From assembly GCA_023396215.1 (NCBI GenBank), contig JAEWWW010000087.1, positions 1-37,912 of the forward strand: a DNA stretch of 37,912 nucleotides. The letters are read 5' to 3'. A program made the position numbers and the translations under genes. The first letter of the stretch is position 1, and every line of letters begins with the position of its first letter. The notes under the pieces are model-generated. The model was given only the letters and a program-made list of their open reading frames with translations, had not been told where the DNA came from and did not search any database. Of this stretch, positions 15,391 to 23,426 are shown piece after piece. The DNA comes from Bacillota bacterium (lineage in GTDB: Bacteria; Bacillota; Clostridia; Oscillospirales; Ruminococcaceae).

Positions 15391-16206
15391 TCAGAGGGTA
15401 TCTACATCCACCCGGTGCACCTGCTGCGAAATGGTATCGCCCAAAAACAGCTCGGCGGTCTGCACAAAGCCGTCCACAGCGTCGCTGACATAAAACTGGC
15501 AGTCGCCCTGCTGCTGTGGGTCGCAGAGCATATCCCCCGCGGCGAGGCTGCTGCGCACCCAGCGGGCGGCTTCACGGCCTGCGTCAATCAGGGTCACCTG
15601 ATAATCCAGATAATCGTTTATCACATCATAAAGCAGGGGGTAGTGGGTGCAGCCCAGCACAAGGGTATCGACGCCCTCTTTTTTCAGAGGCTCAAGATAC
15701 ATCCGCACCGCCTCGGCGGCGATGGGGTTATCCTTTGTAATCAGGCCGTTTTCCACAATCGGCACCAGAAGGGGGCAGGCGTTGCCGTAGACCCGCGCGT
15801 CGGGGCGAATCGAGCGTATGATGCGCCCAAACTCGCCGCTGCGGATGGTGGCGGTGGTGCCGATAACCCCGATTTTGCTGCTGAGCGAAAGGGCGCAGGC
15901 GGCCTGCGCCGCAGGTATCAGTACCCCCACAAAGGGCACCGGCAGGTTCTCGCCCGAGCCATCCCCCAGCACCGAGCTGACGGTGCCGCAGGCGCAGACA
16001 ATCATCTTGACGTCGAAGCCCAGCAGCAGGCCGATGTCCTGCCGGGCATATTTGGCGATGGTTTCGCGGCTGCGGGAGCCGTAGGGCACCCGGCCGGTAT
16101 CGCCAAAATAGACAATTTTTTCGTTGGGCAGCAGGCGGCGCAGCTCCTTAACGGCGGTCAGCCCGCCCAGCCCGGAATCAAACACACCAATGGGTCGGTT
16201 ATCCAT
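15391..16206 (-). CDS. murI: Glutamate racemase
   Basis: Makes D-glutamate from L-glutamate for peptidoglycan, without a cofactor, using two cysteines. Visible are IGVFDSGLGGLTAVKELRRLLP, YFGDTGRVPYGSRS, the first catalytic cysteine in ACGTVSS (C73) and the second in LGCTHYPLL (C186). The first motif reads C-G-T rather than the common C-N-T, a variation at a residue beside the catalytic cysteine. The length is 271 residues. Its ATG (16204-16206) overlaps the end of ddl in ATGGATAA, with GGAGAG inside ddl as ribosome binding site, so translation is coupled to ddl. The next gene, DUF1934, follows after 67 bases. Confidence 0.95.
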   Translation of the reverse strand: MDNRPIGVFDSGLGGLTAVKELRRLLPNEKIVYFGDTGRVPYGSRSRETIAKYARQDIGLLLGFDVKMIVCACGTVSSVLGDGSGENLPVPFVGVLIPAAQAACALSLSSKIGVIGTTATIRSGEFGRIIRSIRPDARVYGNACPLLVPIVENGLITKDNPIAAEAVRMYLEPLKKEGVDTLVLGCTHYPLLYDVINDYLDYQVTLIDAGREAARWVRSSLAAGDMLCDPQQQGDCQFYVSDAVDGFVQTAELFLGDTISQQVHRVDVDTL

Positions 16207-17284
16207 TGCGTTCACTCTCCAGCGCATAGTTGATTAGCGCGGTAATAATGTCGCGGTAGCTCATGCCCGAGGCGATAAACAGCTTGGGGTACATGCTGAT
16301 ATTGGTAAAACCGGGCAGGGTATTAATCTCATTGAGGATAACGCTGCCCTGCGGGCCGGGGGTGTTCAGCACAAAGAAATCCACCCGGGCAAGGCCGGAG
16401 CAGCCCATGGCCTGATAAGCGCGCACCGCAAGGCTGCGCACCTGCTGTGCCAGCGTTTCGTCGATGCGGGCGGGGATATAGAGCGCGGTGGAATCATCCA
16501 GATATTTGCCCTGATAATCGTAAAAGTTGTTGGTGGGGGCAATCTCGCCCACCACATCCGAGGCTATCGGATCGAGGTTGCCCATGACGGCGCATTCCAC
16601 CTCGTGGCCCACGAGGCCTTCCTCGATGAGCGCCTTGCGGTCAAACCGCAGGGCCTCGCGCAGGGCGGCTTCCAGCTCGTGGGGGGCCTCCACCTTGCTG
16701 ACCCCCACCGAAGAGCCGGAGTTGGCCGGCTTCACAAAACAGGGGTAGCCCAGCTCGGCAGTTACCTGTGCCTGCAGAGCGGGCAGGTCGCCCAGATGGG
16801 CGGCGGTAGCCAGTACCCACTTTGCGTTGGGGATGCCCGCGGCGGTAAAGAGGGTCTTTGCCACCGCTTTATCCATACAGTTGGCGCTGGATATCAGGTC
16901 GCAGCCCACATAGGGGATGCCCGCAAGGTCCAGCAGCCCCTGCACCGTGCCGTCCTCGCCGTTTTTGCCGTGCAAAACCGGGAACACAACATCGATGGGG
17001 ATGATTTCGTAGCCGTCGCCTTGCAGCACCACGAGGCCCCGGGTTCCCCGGTCGGGGGAAAGAAAGGCCGGGGCGGTATGCCCGCCGCGCTCCCAGCTTC
17101 CGTCAAGGATATCCCCCTCCGGGCCGGTGTAGTGCAGCCAGCGGCCGTCCCTGGTGATGCCTATCAGCACCAGATTGTATCGGTCCCTGGGGGCGTTGGC
17201 AATCACCGAGGTGGCAGACATGCGCGAAACGTCGTGCTCGGTGGAGGCTCCCCCAAACAGGATGGCAAGGTTTTGCTTAGACAT
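16199..17284 (-). CDS. ddl: D-alanine--D-alanine ligase
   Basis: ATP-grasp enzyme that makes the D-Ala-D-Ala dipeptide of the peptidoglycan stem. Motifs are AILFGGASTEHDVSRMSA, FPVLHGKNGEDGTVQGLLDLAGIPYVG, KPANSGSSVGVSKV, HEVECAVMG, the omega loop YDYQGKYLDDSTALYIPA, and VILNEINTLPGFTNISMYPKL with metal ligands. The tyrosine-type omega loop favours D-Ala-D-Ala rather than D-lactate products. It has 361 residues from ATG 17282-17284, with GAGGAG 11 bases upstream; a longer in-frame extension upstream has no motif. Together with murI it forms a wall-precursor pair whose D-amino acid products feed MurD and MurF. Confidence 0.96.
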   Translation of the reverse strand: MSKQNLAILFGGASTEHDVSRMSATSVIANAPRDRYNLVLIGITRDGRWLHYTGPEGDILDGSWERGGHTAPAFLSPDRGTRGLVVLQGDGYEIIPIDVVFPVLHGKNGEDGTVQGLLDLAGIPYVGCDLISSANCMDKAVAKTLFTAAGIPNAKWVLATAAHLGDLPALQAQVTAELGYPCFVKPANSGSSVGVSKVEAPHELEAALREALRFDRKALIEEGLVGHEVECAVMGNLDPIASDVVGEIAPTNNFYDYQGKYLDDSTALYIPARIDETLAQQVRSLAVRAYQAMGCSGLARVDFFVLNTPGPQGSVILNEINTLPGFTNISMYPKLFIASGMSYRDIITALINYALESERNG

Positions 17285-17491
17285 TGGATGACCACGCTCC
17301 TCATAAAACCTTTGCGCCCGCCGGGCGGGGCAAGGCAGGGCAGGGCCTGTGCCAAAGGGCTTTTGACGCGGTTTGGGCAGGTTACCCGTTACAGTTATGA
17401 CGCCCTCTGCCAAAGGCGCGGCGGCGCTGTTTGCCACCGCTGTGGGCAGGGGCTAAATTCAGAAAAATCGGAAGGGCTCTGCAATTATTAT

Positions 17492-17520
17492 ATTCTAGCA
17501 CAAAGCCCCAATATGCGCAA
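17492..17520 (-). promoter_or_regulatory. Promoter of the ddl-murI-argS unit
   Basis: TTGCGC (17515-17520), a 17-base spacer and TGCTAGAAT (extended -10, TAGAAT at 17492-17497) on the minus strand. The implied leader to the ddl ATG is about 200 bases and holds no ORF with a good start. Confidence 0.65.
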
Positions 17521-17584
17521 CAAAAGGCCCGGTCTGAGCCCCGGCAACAAAATGGTAAAAGGCCCGCCGGGGGCGGGAAGAAAA

Positions 17585-17618
17585 GTAAGAAGCTGTCAAT
17601 GGGCTGACAGCTTCTTAC
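17585..17618 (-). terminator. Terminator of rodA
   Basis: GTAAGAAGCTGTCA (17585-17598) pairs perfectly with TGACAGCTTCTTAC (17605-17618) over a 6-base loop; on the minus strand TTTTCTT follows. It lies 43 bases beyond the rodA stop and separates rodA from the ddl promoter. Confidence 0.88.
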
Positions 17619-17660
17619 GGCAGGGTATATCTTCACAATAGTATACAGGAAAAAAGTGGG

Positions 17661-18779
17661 TCAGTCGATAAACATGTTGGAGTTGCTGCGCATATAAATG
17701 CTGAGCACCAACCCCACCCCGGCATATAGCGCCAGCACCGAGGTGCCCCCCGACGAGAGAAAAGGCAGGGTGATGCCGATGACCGGCAGCACGCTCAGGC
17801 ACATGCCGATGTTGAAGATGGCCTGAAAGGCCACCATGGCAAAAACGCCCACGCAGATGTAGCGCCCCAGCGGGTCTACCGCCCGCAGCGAGTTAAACAG
17901 CAGCTTGAAGCAGAGCAGCATCAGCAGCGCCACCACCGCGAGGCAGCCCATAAAGCCGGTGGATTCGCCCAAAAAGGCGAAGATAAAGTCGTTGCGAATC
18001 TCGGGTACCCGGATATGCTGCCCGGTAAAGATGCCCTTGCCGAAGAGCTGGCCCGAGCCGATGGCCAGCACCCCGTTGAGCTGCTGGTAGCCGTAGACCA
18101 GCGGGTCGAGCTCGGGGTTAAAGGTGATGAGAATGCGCTTTTGCTGGTACTCGCTCAGCACAAAGAACCACAGAAGCGGCGCGGCCACCACCGCCCCGCC
18201 TGCCACGGCGGCAATATACTTCCAGCTCAGGCCGGCGGCAAAGAGCATGCTGGCCAAAATCAGGCCGAACATCAGGGCGGTGCCGTCGTCCCCCTGCAAA
18301 AAGTGGATGAGCAGAATGGGGGTGACGCCGTGCAGCCCCAGCAGCGCCAGCACCGGCAGTTGGTTGATATCCTCCTGCACCTTGCTAAGATGCAGCGAAA
18401 ACGAAAGGATGAACGCCACCTTCAGCAGCTCGGCGGGCTGCAGCGAGAAGCCGAAAATCTCCAGCCAGGCCCGGTTGGCGCCCCGCCCGGTGCCCACAAA
18501 AAAAGTGACCACAATCAGGCCGTAGCAGAGCGGCAGGTAGAGCCGCCAGAGGTCGGCCAAAAAGCGGTAGTCAAACTTTGAGATGACGACGCTTGCCAGC
18601 AGCCCCAAAGACGAGGCGGCCACCTGCATCCAGAGCTGGCGGTCGGTGGCGTAGCCGGTGTTGTAAAGCCCGGCCAGCAGGGTGACGCTCAGGGCCGAGG
18701 CGGTTACGCAGAGAGCAATCAGAAGCCGGTCGGTGGTTTTGTAGTAACCCACCACCGCCCCGCGCAGTTTACCAAACAT
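17661..18779 (-). CDS. rodA: RodA/FtsW/SpoVE-type wall polymerase
   Basis: A 372-residue SEDS glycosyltransferase that polymerises lipid II into glycan strands with a partner class B penicillin-binding protein in the cytoplasmic membrane. About ten hydrophobic segments run through the protein. Family blocks are GRGANRAWLEIFGFSLQPAELLKVAFILS, LIHFLQGDDGTALMF, AIGSGQLFGKGIF, DFIFAFLGESTGFMGC and LPFLSSGGTSVLALYAGVGLVLSIYMRSN. The ending favours RodA (elongation) over FtsW. ATG 18777-18779 follows an excellent AAAGGAGG at 9 bases; an upstream in-frame ATG at 18809 lacks one. It is a single-gene unit with its own promoter and terminator. SpoVE cannot be excluded. Confidence 0.88.
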   Translation of the reverse strand: MFGKLRGAVVGYYKTTDRLLIALCVTASALSVTLLAGLYNTGYATDRQLWMQVAASSLGLLASVVISKFDYRFLADLWRLYLPLCYGLIVVTFFVGTGRGANRAWLEIFGFSLQPAELLKVAFILSFSLHLSKVQEDINQLPVLALLGLHGVTPILLIHFLQGDDGTALMFGLILASMLFAAGLSWKYIAAVAGGAVVAAPLLWFFVLSEYQQKRILITFNPELDPLVYGYQQLNGVLAIGSGQLFGKGIFTGQHIRVPEIRNDFIFAFLGESTGFMGCLAVVALLMLLCFKLLFNSLRAVDPLGRYICVGVFAMVAFQAIFNIGMCLSVLPVIGITLPFLSSGGTSVLALYAGVGLVLSIYMRSNSNMFID

Positions 18780-18870
18780 CCGCAGCGCCCTCCTTTCCTT
18801 TTTCGCCATCTGTCTTTTTTGGCACGCTCGTTTTATTTTAGTCTTGTCTGCGGTTTTTTACCGCTGTTTC

Positions 18871-18899
18871 ATTATAATGCCCGCCGGGCAAAGCCGCAA
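18871..18899 (-). promoter_or_regulatory. Promoter of rodA
   Basis: TTGCGG (18894-18899), 17 bases, TATAAT (18871-18876) on the minus strand. The leader then contains the hairpin GCGGT/ACCGC at 18850-18864. The rest of the 332-base divergent interval up to fhs shows only the fhs promoter. Confidence 0.7.
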
Positions 18900-19019
18900 G
18901 CGCCGCGCCGCAGCCACGCCCCGCAGGCAAAGCCAAAAGCGATTTACCCAGTAAGAATTATTATAGTATGCCCCGCCGGGGATAACAAGAGGCGGGGGCG
19001 AGGGTTTAAGAAAAGTTCA

Positions 19020-19049
19020 TTGTTTTTTATTGGGGGGCTATGGTATAAT
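19020..19049 (+). promoter_or_regulatory. Promoter of fhs
   Basis: TTGTTT (19020-19025), 18 bases, and an extended -10 TGGTATAAT (TATAAT at 19044-19049), about 60 bases upstream of the fhs start. Confidence 0.75.
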
Positions 19050-19111
19050 TTGCAGTGGATTTGCGGCCCCGCCTAGGATGCGGGGAGAATAAGGTATAAA
19101 GGGGAACGGTT

Positions 19112-20779
19112 ATGCGCAGCGATATTGAGATTGCACAGCAGGCAAAGCTCCTGCCCATCGACGAGATTGCCGACCGGCTGGGGATTGCCCCCGAGGAGCT
19201 GGAGCATTACGGCCGCTACAAGGCCAAGCTTTCTGAAGAGGCTATGGCCCGGCTGGCAAAGGGGCAGGACGGCAAGCTGATACTGGTGACCGCCATCAAC
19301 CCCACCCCGGCGGGTGAGGGCAAAACCACCACCACCGTGGGGCTGGGGCAGGCTATGGCCAAAATCGGCAAACGGGCGGTCATCGCGCTGCGGGAGCCCT
19401 CCCTCGGCCCGGTGTTCGGCATCAAGGGGGGCGCGGCCGGGGGCGGCTACGCCCAGGTGCTGCCGATGGAGGATATCAACCTCCACTTCACCGGCGACAT
19501 ACACGCCATCACCGCCGCCAACAACCTGCTCTGCGCCCTGGTGGACAACCACCTGCAGCAGGGCAACAAGCTGAACCTCGACCCCCGGCGGATACTCTTC
19601 CGCCGCTGCATGGATATGAACGACCGCGCCCTGCGCCAGATTACCGTGGGGCTGGGTGGCAGGCTCAACGGCGTGCCAAGGGAGGACGGCTTTCAGATTA
19701 CCGTCGCCAGCGAGGTGATGGCTATCCTCTGCCTCGCCGAAAACCTCAGCGACCTTAAGGAGCGGCTGGGCAACATTCTGGTGGCCTACACCTATGAGGG
19801 CGAGGCGGTTTATGTCCGCCAGCTGGGAGTGCAGGGGGCGCTGGCCGCCCTGCTGCGGGATGCGGTAAAGCCCAATCTGGTGCAGACGCTGGAGAACACC
19901 CCGGCGGTGATGCACGGCGGCCCCTTTGCCAACATCGCCCACGGCTGCAACTCTATCCGCGCCACCCGGCTGGCCCTCAAGCTGGGGGATTACGCCATCA
20001 CCGAGGCGGGCTTTGGCTCGGATCTGGGGGCGGAAAAATTCTTTGACATCAAGTGCCGCATTGGGGGGCTGCGCCCCTCGGCGGTGGTGCTGGTAGCCAC
20101 TGTGCGGGCGCTGAAATACAACGGCGGGCTGCCCAAAACAGCCCTTTCACAGCCGGACGAGGCCGCCCTTGAACGGGGGCTGGTGAACCTGACTGCCCAC
20201 ATCGAGAACATGAATAAGTTCGGCCTGCCGGTGGTGGTGGCCATCAACCGCTTCGCCACCGACAGCGACGGTGAGCTGAGCCTGATTGCCGCTGCCTGTG
20301 AGCGGCTGGGGGCCGATTTCGCCCTCTCCGAGGTGTTCGCCAAGGGAGGCGACGGCGGCGCCATGCTGGCCCAAAAGGTGGTGGAGGCCTGTGAGCGCCC
20401 CGGCAGCTTTGCGCCGCTCTATGACGCTTCGCTGGGCATCGAAGAGAAGCTGAATATCATCGCCCGCGAAATCTACGGGGCCGACCGGGTGGTGCTGACC
20501 GCGGCCGCCCAGAAGGCCGCCCGTGAAATCGAGCGGCTGGGCCGGGCCGACCTGCCGGTCTGCGTGGCAAAAACCCAGTACTCCCTTTCGGACGACCCGG
20601 CGCTGCTGGGCCGCCCCAGCGGCTTTGCCATCACGGTGCGCGACCTGCGGCTGTCTGCGGGGGCCGGGTTTATTGTGGCCCTCACAGGGGATATTATGAC
20701 CATGCCGGGGCTGCCGGGCCAGCCCGCCGCCCTGCAGATTGACGTGGACGGCAACGGCAATATCACAGGCTTGTTCTAA
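19112..20779 (+). CDS. fhs: Formate--tetrahydrofolate ligase
   Basis: Makes 10-formyl-tetrahydrofolate from formate, tetrahydrofolate and ATP in the cytosol, feeding purine synthesis and, in acetogens, the methyl branch of the Wood-Ljungdahl pathway. The 555-residue length is standard. Motifs are LILVTAINPTPAGEGKTTTTVGLGQAM (P-loop near residues 66-74), LREPSLGPVFGIKGGAAGGGYAQVLPMEDINLHFTGD, TEAGFGSDLGAEKFFDIKCR and GLPVVVAINRF. ATG 19112 has AAAGGGGAA upstream. Other Wood-Ljungdahl genes are not in the window, so acetogenesis is not implied. It is first in a plus-strand run of tsaE, tsaB, rpiB and upp. Confidence 0.98.
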   Translation: MRSDIEIAQQAKLLPIDEIADRLGIAPEELEHYGRYKAKLSEEAMARLAKGQDGKLILVTAINPTPAGEGKTTTTVGLGQAMAKIGKRAVIALREPSLGPVFGIKGGAAGGGYAQVLPMEDINLHFTGDIHAITAANNLLCALVDNHLQQGNKLNLDPRRILFRRCMDMNDRALRQITVGLGGRLNGVPREDGFQITVASEVMAILCLAENLSDLKERLGNILVAYTYEGEAVYVRQLGVQGALAALLRDAVKPNLVQTLENTPAVMHGGPFANIAHGCNSIRATRLALKLGDYAITEAGFGSDLGAEKFFDIKCRIGGLRPSAVVLVATVRALKYNGGLPKTALSQPDEAALERGLVNLTAHIENMNKFGLPVVVAINRFATDSDGELSLIAAACERLGADFALSEVFAKGGDGGAMLAQKVVEACERPGSFAPLYDASLGIEEKLNIIAREIYGADRVVLTAAAQKAAREIERLGRADLPVCVAKTQYSLSDDPALLGRPSGFAITVRDLRLSAGAGFIVALTGDIMTMPGLPGQPAALQIDVDGNGNITGLF

Positions 20780-20831
20780 GGCGGTGCATTGCCGCAGTCC
20801 CAAGCCGAAGATTGTATAAGGAAAAACAACC

Positions 20832-21287
20832 ATGGCAACCTATATTTGCAGCTCTACCGCAGAAACAGATCGGCTTGCCCGCAGGGTGGGCGCTCTGCTG
20901 CGCCCCGGCGACGTCGTCGCCTACCGGGGCGGCATGGGCGCGGGCAAAACCACCTTTACCCGGGGGCTGGCGGCGGGCATGGGCATCGAGGACTGGGTTT
21001 CAAGCCCCACCTTCGCGCTGGTGCACGAGTACCGGGGAGCGGCGGGGCAGCTGCTCTGCCACTTTGACATGTACCGCATACAGGGCTTTGACGACCTCTA
21101 CTCCACCGGCTTCTTTGACTACCTTGAGGCGGGCGGGGTGCTGGCGGTGGAATGGAGCGAAAACATCGACGGCGTTCTGCCTGCCGGGGCCATCGTCATC
21201 GAGCTTGAGATTACCGGCGAGGAAAGCCGCCGCGTCACCATCACGGGGGATGCGCGCTTTGACGCCGACCTGATGTGCGGCGAGTAA
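20832..21287 (+). CDS. tsaE: tRNA t6A synthesis ATPase TsaE
   Basis: A 151-residue P-loop protein needed with TsaB and TsaD to form N6-threonylcarbamoyladenosine at A37 of ANN-decoding tRNAs. Seen are the Walker A GGMGAGKTTFTRGLAAGMG (residues ~33-51), SSPTFALVHEYRG, HFDMYRIQGFDDLYSTGFFDYLEAGGVLAVEWSEN, all family hallmarks. ATG 20832 lies 52 bases after fhs. tsaB follows after 40 bases, the usual tsaE-tsaB order in Firmicutes. TsaD and TsaC are outside the window. mtaB, further on, modifies the same nucleotide. Confidence 0.96.
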   Translation: MATYICSSTAETDRLARRVGALLRPGDVVAYRGGMGAGKTTFTRGLAAGMGIEDWVSSPTFALVHEYRGAAGQLLCHFDMYRIQGFDDLYSTGFFDYLEAGGVLAVEWSENIDGVLPAGAIVIELEITGEESRRVTITGDARFDADLMCGE

Positions 21288-21327
21288 CCGCGGCAGGAAA
21301 AGTTTAGCGTTTGAACAGGAGGCCAGT

Positions 21328-22029
21328 ATGAAGCTATTGGCGGTTGACAGCTCCTCGCTGGCGGCATCGGCCGCTCTCTGGCAGGAGGACAAGCTGCTGG
21401 GGGAGTTTTTCATTAATGCAGGGCTGACCCACAGCCAAACCCTGATGCCGATGGTGCAGCAGCTGCTGCACACCACCGGCACCGCTCTGGGAGATATCGA
21501 CTGCTTTGCGGTTTCGGTGGGGCCGGGCTCTTTTACCGGGCTGCGCATCGGCATTGCGGCGGTCAAGGGCATGGCCTTTGGGCTGGATAAGCCCTGCGTG
21601 CCGGTTTCTACATTGGAGGGGCTGGCCTACAACCTGCAGGGTTTTGAAGGGGTCGTCTGCCCGGTGATGGACGCCCGCTGCCAGCAGGCCTACACCGCCC
21701 TGTTTGAGGCGGGCCCGCAGGGGATACGGCGGCTGACCGGGGACAGCGCCCTGCCCCTGGAGCAGTTGGCGGCGCTGCTGCAGGAGCAAAAAAAACCGCT
21801 CCGACTGGTTGGTGACGGGGCGCTGATGTGTTATAATAGTTTGGATAAAAACGAGGGGATTGCCACCGCCCCCGCCGCGCTGCTGCATCAGCGGGCGGCT
21901 TCGGTAGGGGCCGCGGCCCTGCGGCTGGCCCGGCAGGGGGCGTTCTGCCCGGCCGAGGCCCTTGAGCCGGCCTATCTGCGGCTGCCTCAGGCCCAGCGGG
22001 AGCTGCTGGCGCGGCAAGCCCAATCGTAG
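21328..22029 (+). CDS. tsaB: tRNA t6A synthesis protein TsaB
   Basis: A 233-residue ASKHA-fold partner of TsaD in t6A synthesis. The N-terminal domain shows KLLAVDSSSLAASAALW, GLTHSQTLMPMVQQLL, AVSVGPGSFTGLRIGIAAVKGMAFGLDKP and VCPVMDARCQQAYTALF; the C-terminal domain ends ALEPAYLRLPQAQREL. ATG 21328 follows CAGGAGG. The TAG stop is formed by the first bases of a family 1 repeat (GTAGGGGCGG), so the present C-terminus (after ARQAQS) may have been set by insertion of that repeat. A promoter-like TTGGTG-17-TATAAT lies inside the gene at 21809-21837. Confidence 0.95.
   Translation: MKLLAVDSSSLAASAALWQEDKLLGEFFINAGLTHSQTLMPMVQQLLHTTGTALGDIDCFAVSVGPGSFTGLRIGIAAVKGMAFGLDKPCVPVSTLEGLAYNLQGFEGVVCPVMDARCQQAYTALFEAGPQGIRRLTGDSALPLEQLAALLQEQKKPLRLVGDGALMCYNSLDKNEGIATAPAALLHQRAASVGAAALRLARQGAFCPAEALEPAYLRLPQAQRELLARQAQS
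21809..21837 (+). promoter_or_regulatory. Possible internal promoter in tsaB
   Basis: TTGGTG, a 17-base spacer and a perfect TATAAT inside the tsaB coding region; it could drive rpiB and upp. Base composition alone could also yield it. Confidence 0.35.
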
Positions 22030-22100
22030 GGGCGGCTATCGGCCGCCTATCCCATGCGTTTGTATGGTAAAGCGGCGGACGGATCATATCCGCCACCCAC
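22026..22100. repeat. Family 1 inverted repeat, copy B (decayed)
   Basis: Starts GTAGGGGCGG at the tsaB stop codon, contains GGCGGC/GCCGCC and GGCGGA/TCCGCC hairpins, and ends CCGCCACCCAC. The order of parts matches copy A at 11657-11728. Confidence 0.6.
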
Positions 22101-22134
22101 AAGAAAAGGTCAAAAACAAAGGAGGGGCTTCCCA

Positions 22135-22590
22135 ATGAAAATCGCACTTGCTTGTGACCACGGCGGCTTTGAGCTGAAAGAGGCCATCCGGGCGCATCTG
22201 GAGGAAACCGGGGTGGAGTATCAGGACTTTGGCACCCACAGCGCCGAGGAGGCCCGGGACTACCCCTACGCATCCCTTTACGGGTGCAAGGCGGTGCAGA
22301 CCGGAGAATGTGATTTGGCTATTTTAATCTGCGGCACCGGCATCGGCATCTCGATGGCGGCCAATAAGATGAAGGGAATTCGGGCGGCTTGCTGCTCCGA
22401 TTATTTTTCTGCCAAATACACCCGCCTGCACAACGACGCCAACGCCCTTTGCCTGGGCGGCAGGGTGCTGGGGGTCGGACTGGCGCTGGAGCTGGTGGAC
22501 GTCTTTATTGGCACCGACTTCGAGGGGGGCCGCCATGCCCGCCGCGTGGGGCAGATTATGGACATTCAGGACGGCAGGATTACCCAGTAG
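22135..22590 (+). CDS. rpiB: Ribose-5-phosphate isomerase B
   Basis: Interconverts ribose 5-phosphate and ribulose 5-phosphate in the pentose phosphate pathway. The 151-residue RpiB/LacAB-type protein keeps IALACDHGGFELK, YQDFGTHS, DYPYAS, LAILICGTGIGISMAANK with the catalytic cysteine, RAACCSDYFSAKYTRLHNDANALCLGGRVLG and a C-terminal FEGGRHARRV phosphate-binding region. ATG 22135 has AAAGGAGG 8 bases upstream; the frame is open for 27 more codons, but these lie in repeat copy B. It precedes upp, pairing ribose phosphate supply with a PRPP-using salvage enzyme. Confidence 0.96.
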   Translation: MKIALACDHGGFELKEAIRAHLEETGVEYQDFGTHSAEEARDYPYASLYGCKAVQTGECDLAILICGTGIGISMAANKMKGIRAACCSDYFSAKYTRLHNDANALCLGGRVLGVGLALELVDVFIGTDFEGGRHARRVGQIMDIQDGRITQ

Positions 22591-22719
22591 AGGGTTTTCA
22601 GAGCGGGACGGCAGCCGCTGCCCCGCCGCCTTTGATACAGCAGCCAATAACGCGCGGGGCTTCGGCGCTGCGGCAAATCCGGGCGTGCCAAGGCCGTCCT
22701 AATTTCGGGAGGAACACGA

Positions 22720-23349
22720 ATGAACAAGCCTTTTATTATGGACCACCCTCTGATTCAGCATAAACTGAGCATCCTGCGGGATGTGAACACCAGCTCCAAG
22801 GAGTTTCGCGAGCTGACCTCTGAAATTGCCATGCTCATGTGCTATGAGGCCACCCGCGACCTGCCCTTGGAGGAGGTTGAGATTGAGACCCCTGTGGCTA
22901 AGACCAAAACCAAGGTGCTGGCGGGGCATAAGGTGGCCATCGTGCCCATCCTGCGCGCCGGGCTGGGGATGGTGGACGGCATGGTGGCACTGCTGCCCAA
23001 CGCAAGGGTGGGGCATATCGGCCTTTACCGCGACCCCGACACCCACATGCCGGTGGAGTATTACTGCAAGCTGCCCACCGATATCGACCAGCGTGAGATT
23101 ATCCTGCTCGACCCGATGCTGGCCACCGGCGGCTCGGCGGTGGACGCCATCACCCAGATTAAAGCCCGCGGGGGCAGCCGCATCCGGTTCCTTTGCGTCA
23201 TCGCTGCGCCCGAGGGCCTCGAGGCGCTGACACAGGCCCACCCCGATGTGCAGGTTTACTGCGCGGCGCTGGATAGCCACCTCAACGATCACAAATACAT
23301 TGTGCCCGGGCTGGGTGACGCCGGCGACCGGATTTTCGGCACCAAATAA
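22720..23349 (+). CDS. upp: Uracil phosphoribosyltransferase
   Basis: Salvages uracil to UMP with PRPP in the cytosol. The 209 residues show the family order: HPLIQHKLSILRD, SKEFRELTSEIAMLMCYEATRDLPLEEVEIETP, VAIVPILRAGLGMVDGM, RVGHIGLYRDPDTHMPVEYYCKLP, the PRPP loop ILLDPMLATGGSAVDAI and the uracil-binding C-terminus YIVPGLGDAGDRIFGT. Length matches the usual 208-210. ATG 22720 follows GGGAGGAAC. The 129 bases after rpiB hold only a GC-rich hairpin. A strong terminator follows the gene. Confidence 0.98.
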   Translation: MNKPFIMDHPLIQHKLSILRDVNTSSKEFRELTSEIAMLMCYEATRDLPLEEVEIETPVAKTKTKVLAGHKVAIVPILRAGLGMVDGMVALLPNARVGHIGLYRDPDTHMPVEYYCKLPTDIDQREIILLDPMLATGGSAVDAITQIKARGGSRIRFLCVIAAPEGLEALTQAHPDVQVYCAALDSHLNDHKYIVPGLGDAGDRIFGTK

Positions 23350-23382
23350 CCCTTGCCTTTATAGCCGACCTGCAAAGACAGA

Positions 23383-23426
23383 GGCAGCACCACCCCACAG
23401 CGATTGTGGGAGGGGTGCTGCCTTTT
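23383..23426 (+). terminator. Terminator of upp
   Basis: GGCAGCACC plus CCCACA (23383-23399) pairs with TGTGGG and GGTGCTGCC (23405-23422), followed by TTTT. It sits between convergent genes and the stem can also form for the LCP-like gene on the minus strand, where no T run follows. Confidence 0.9.

Noticed and set aside
18951..18967. Second minus-10-like TATAGT in the rodA-fhs gap
   Set aside because: The nearest -35-like sequence is only 13 bases away, too short for a sigma-70-type promoter.
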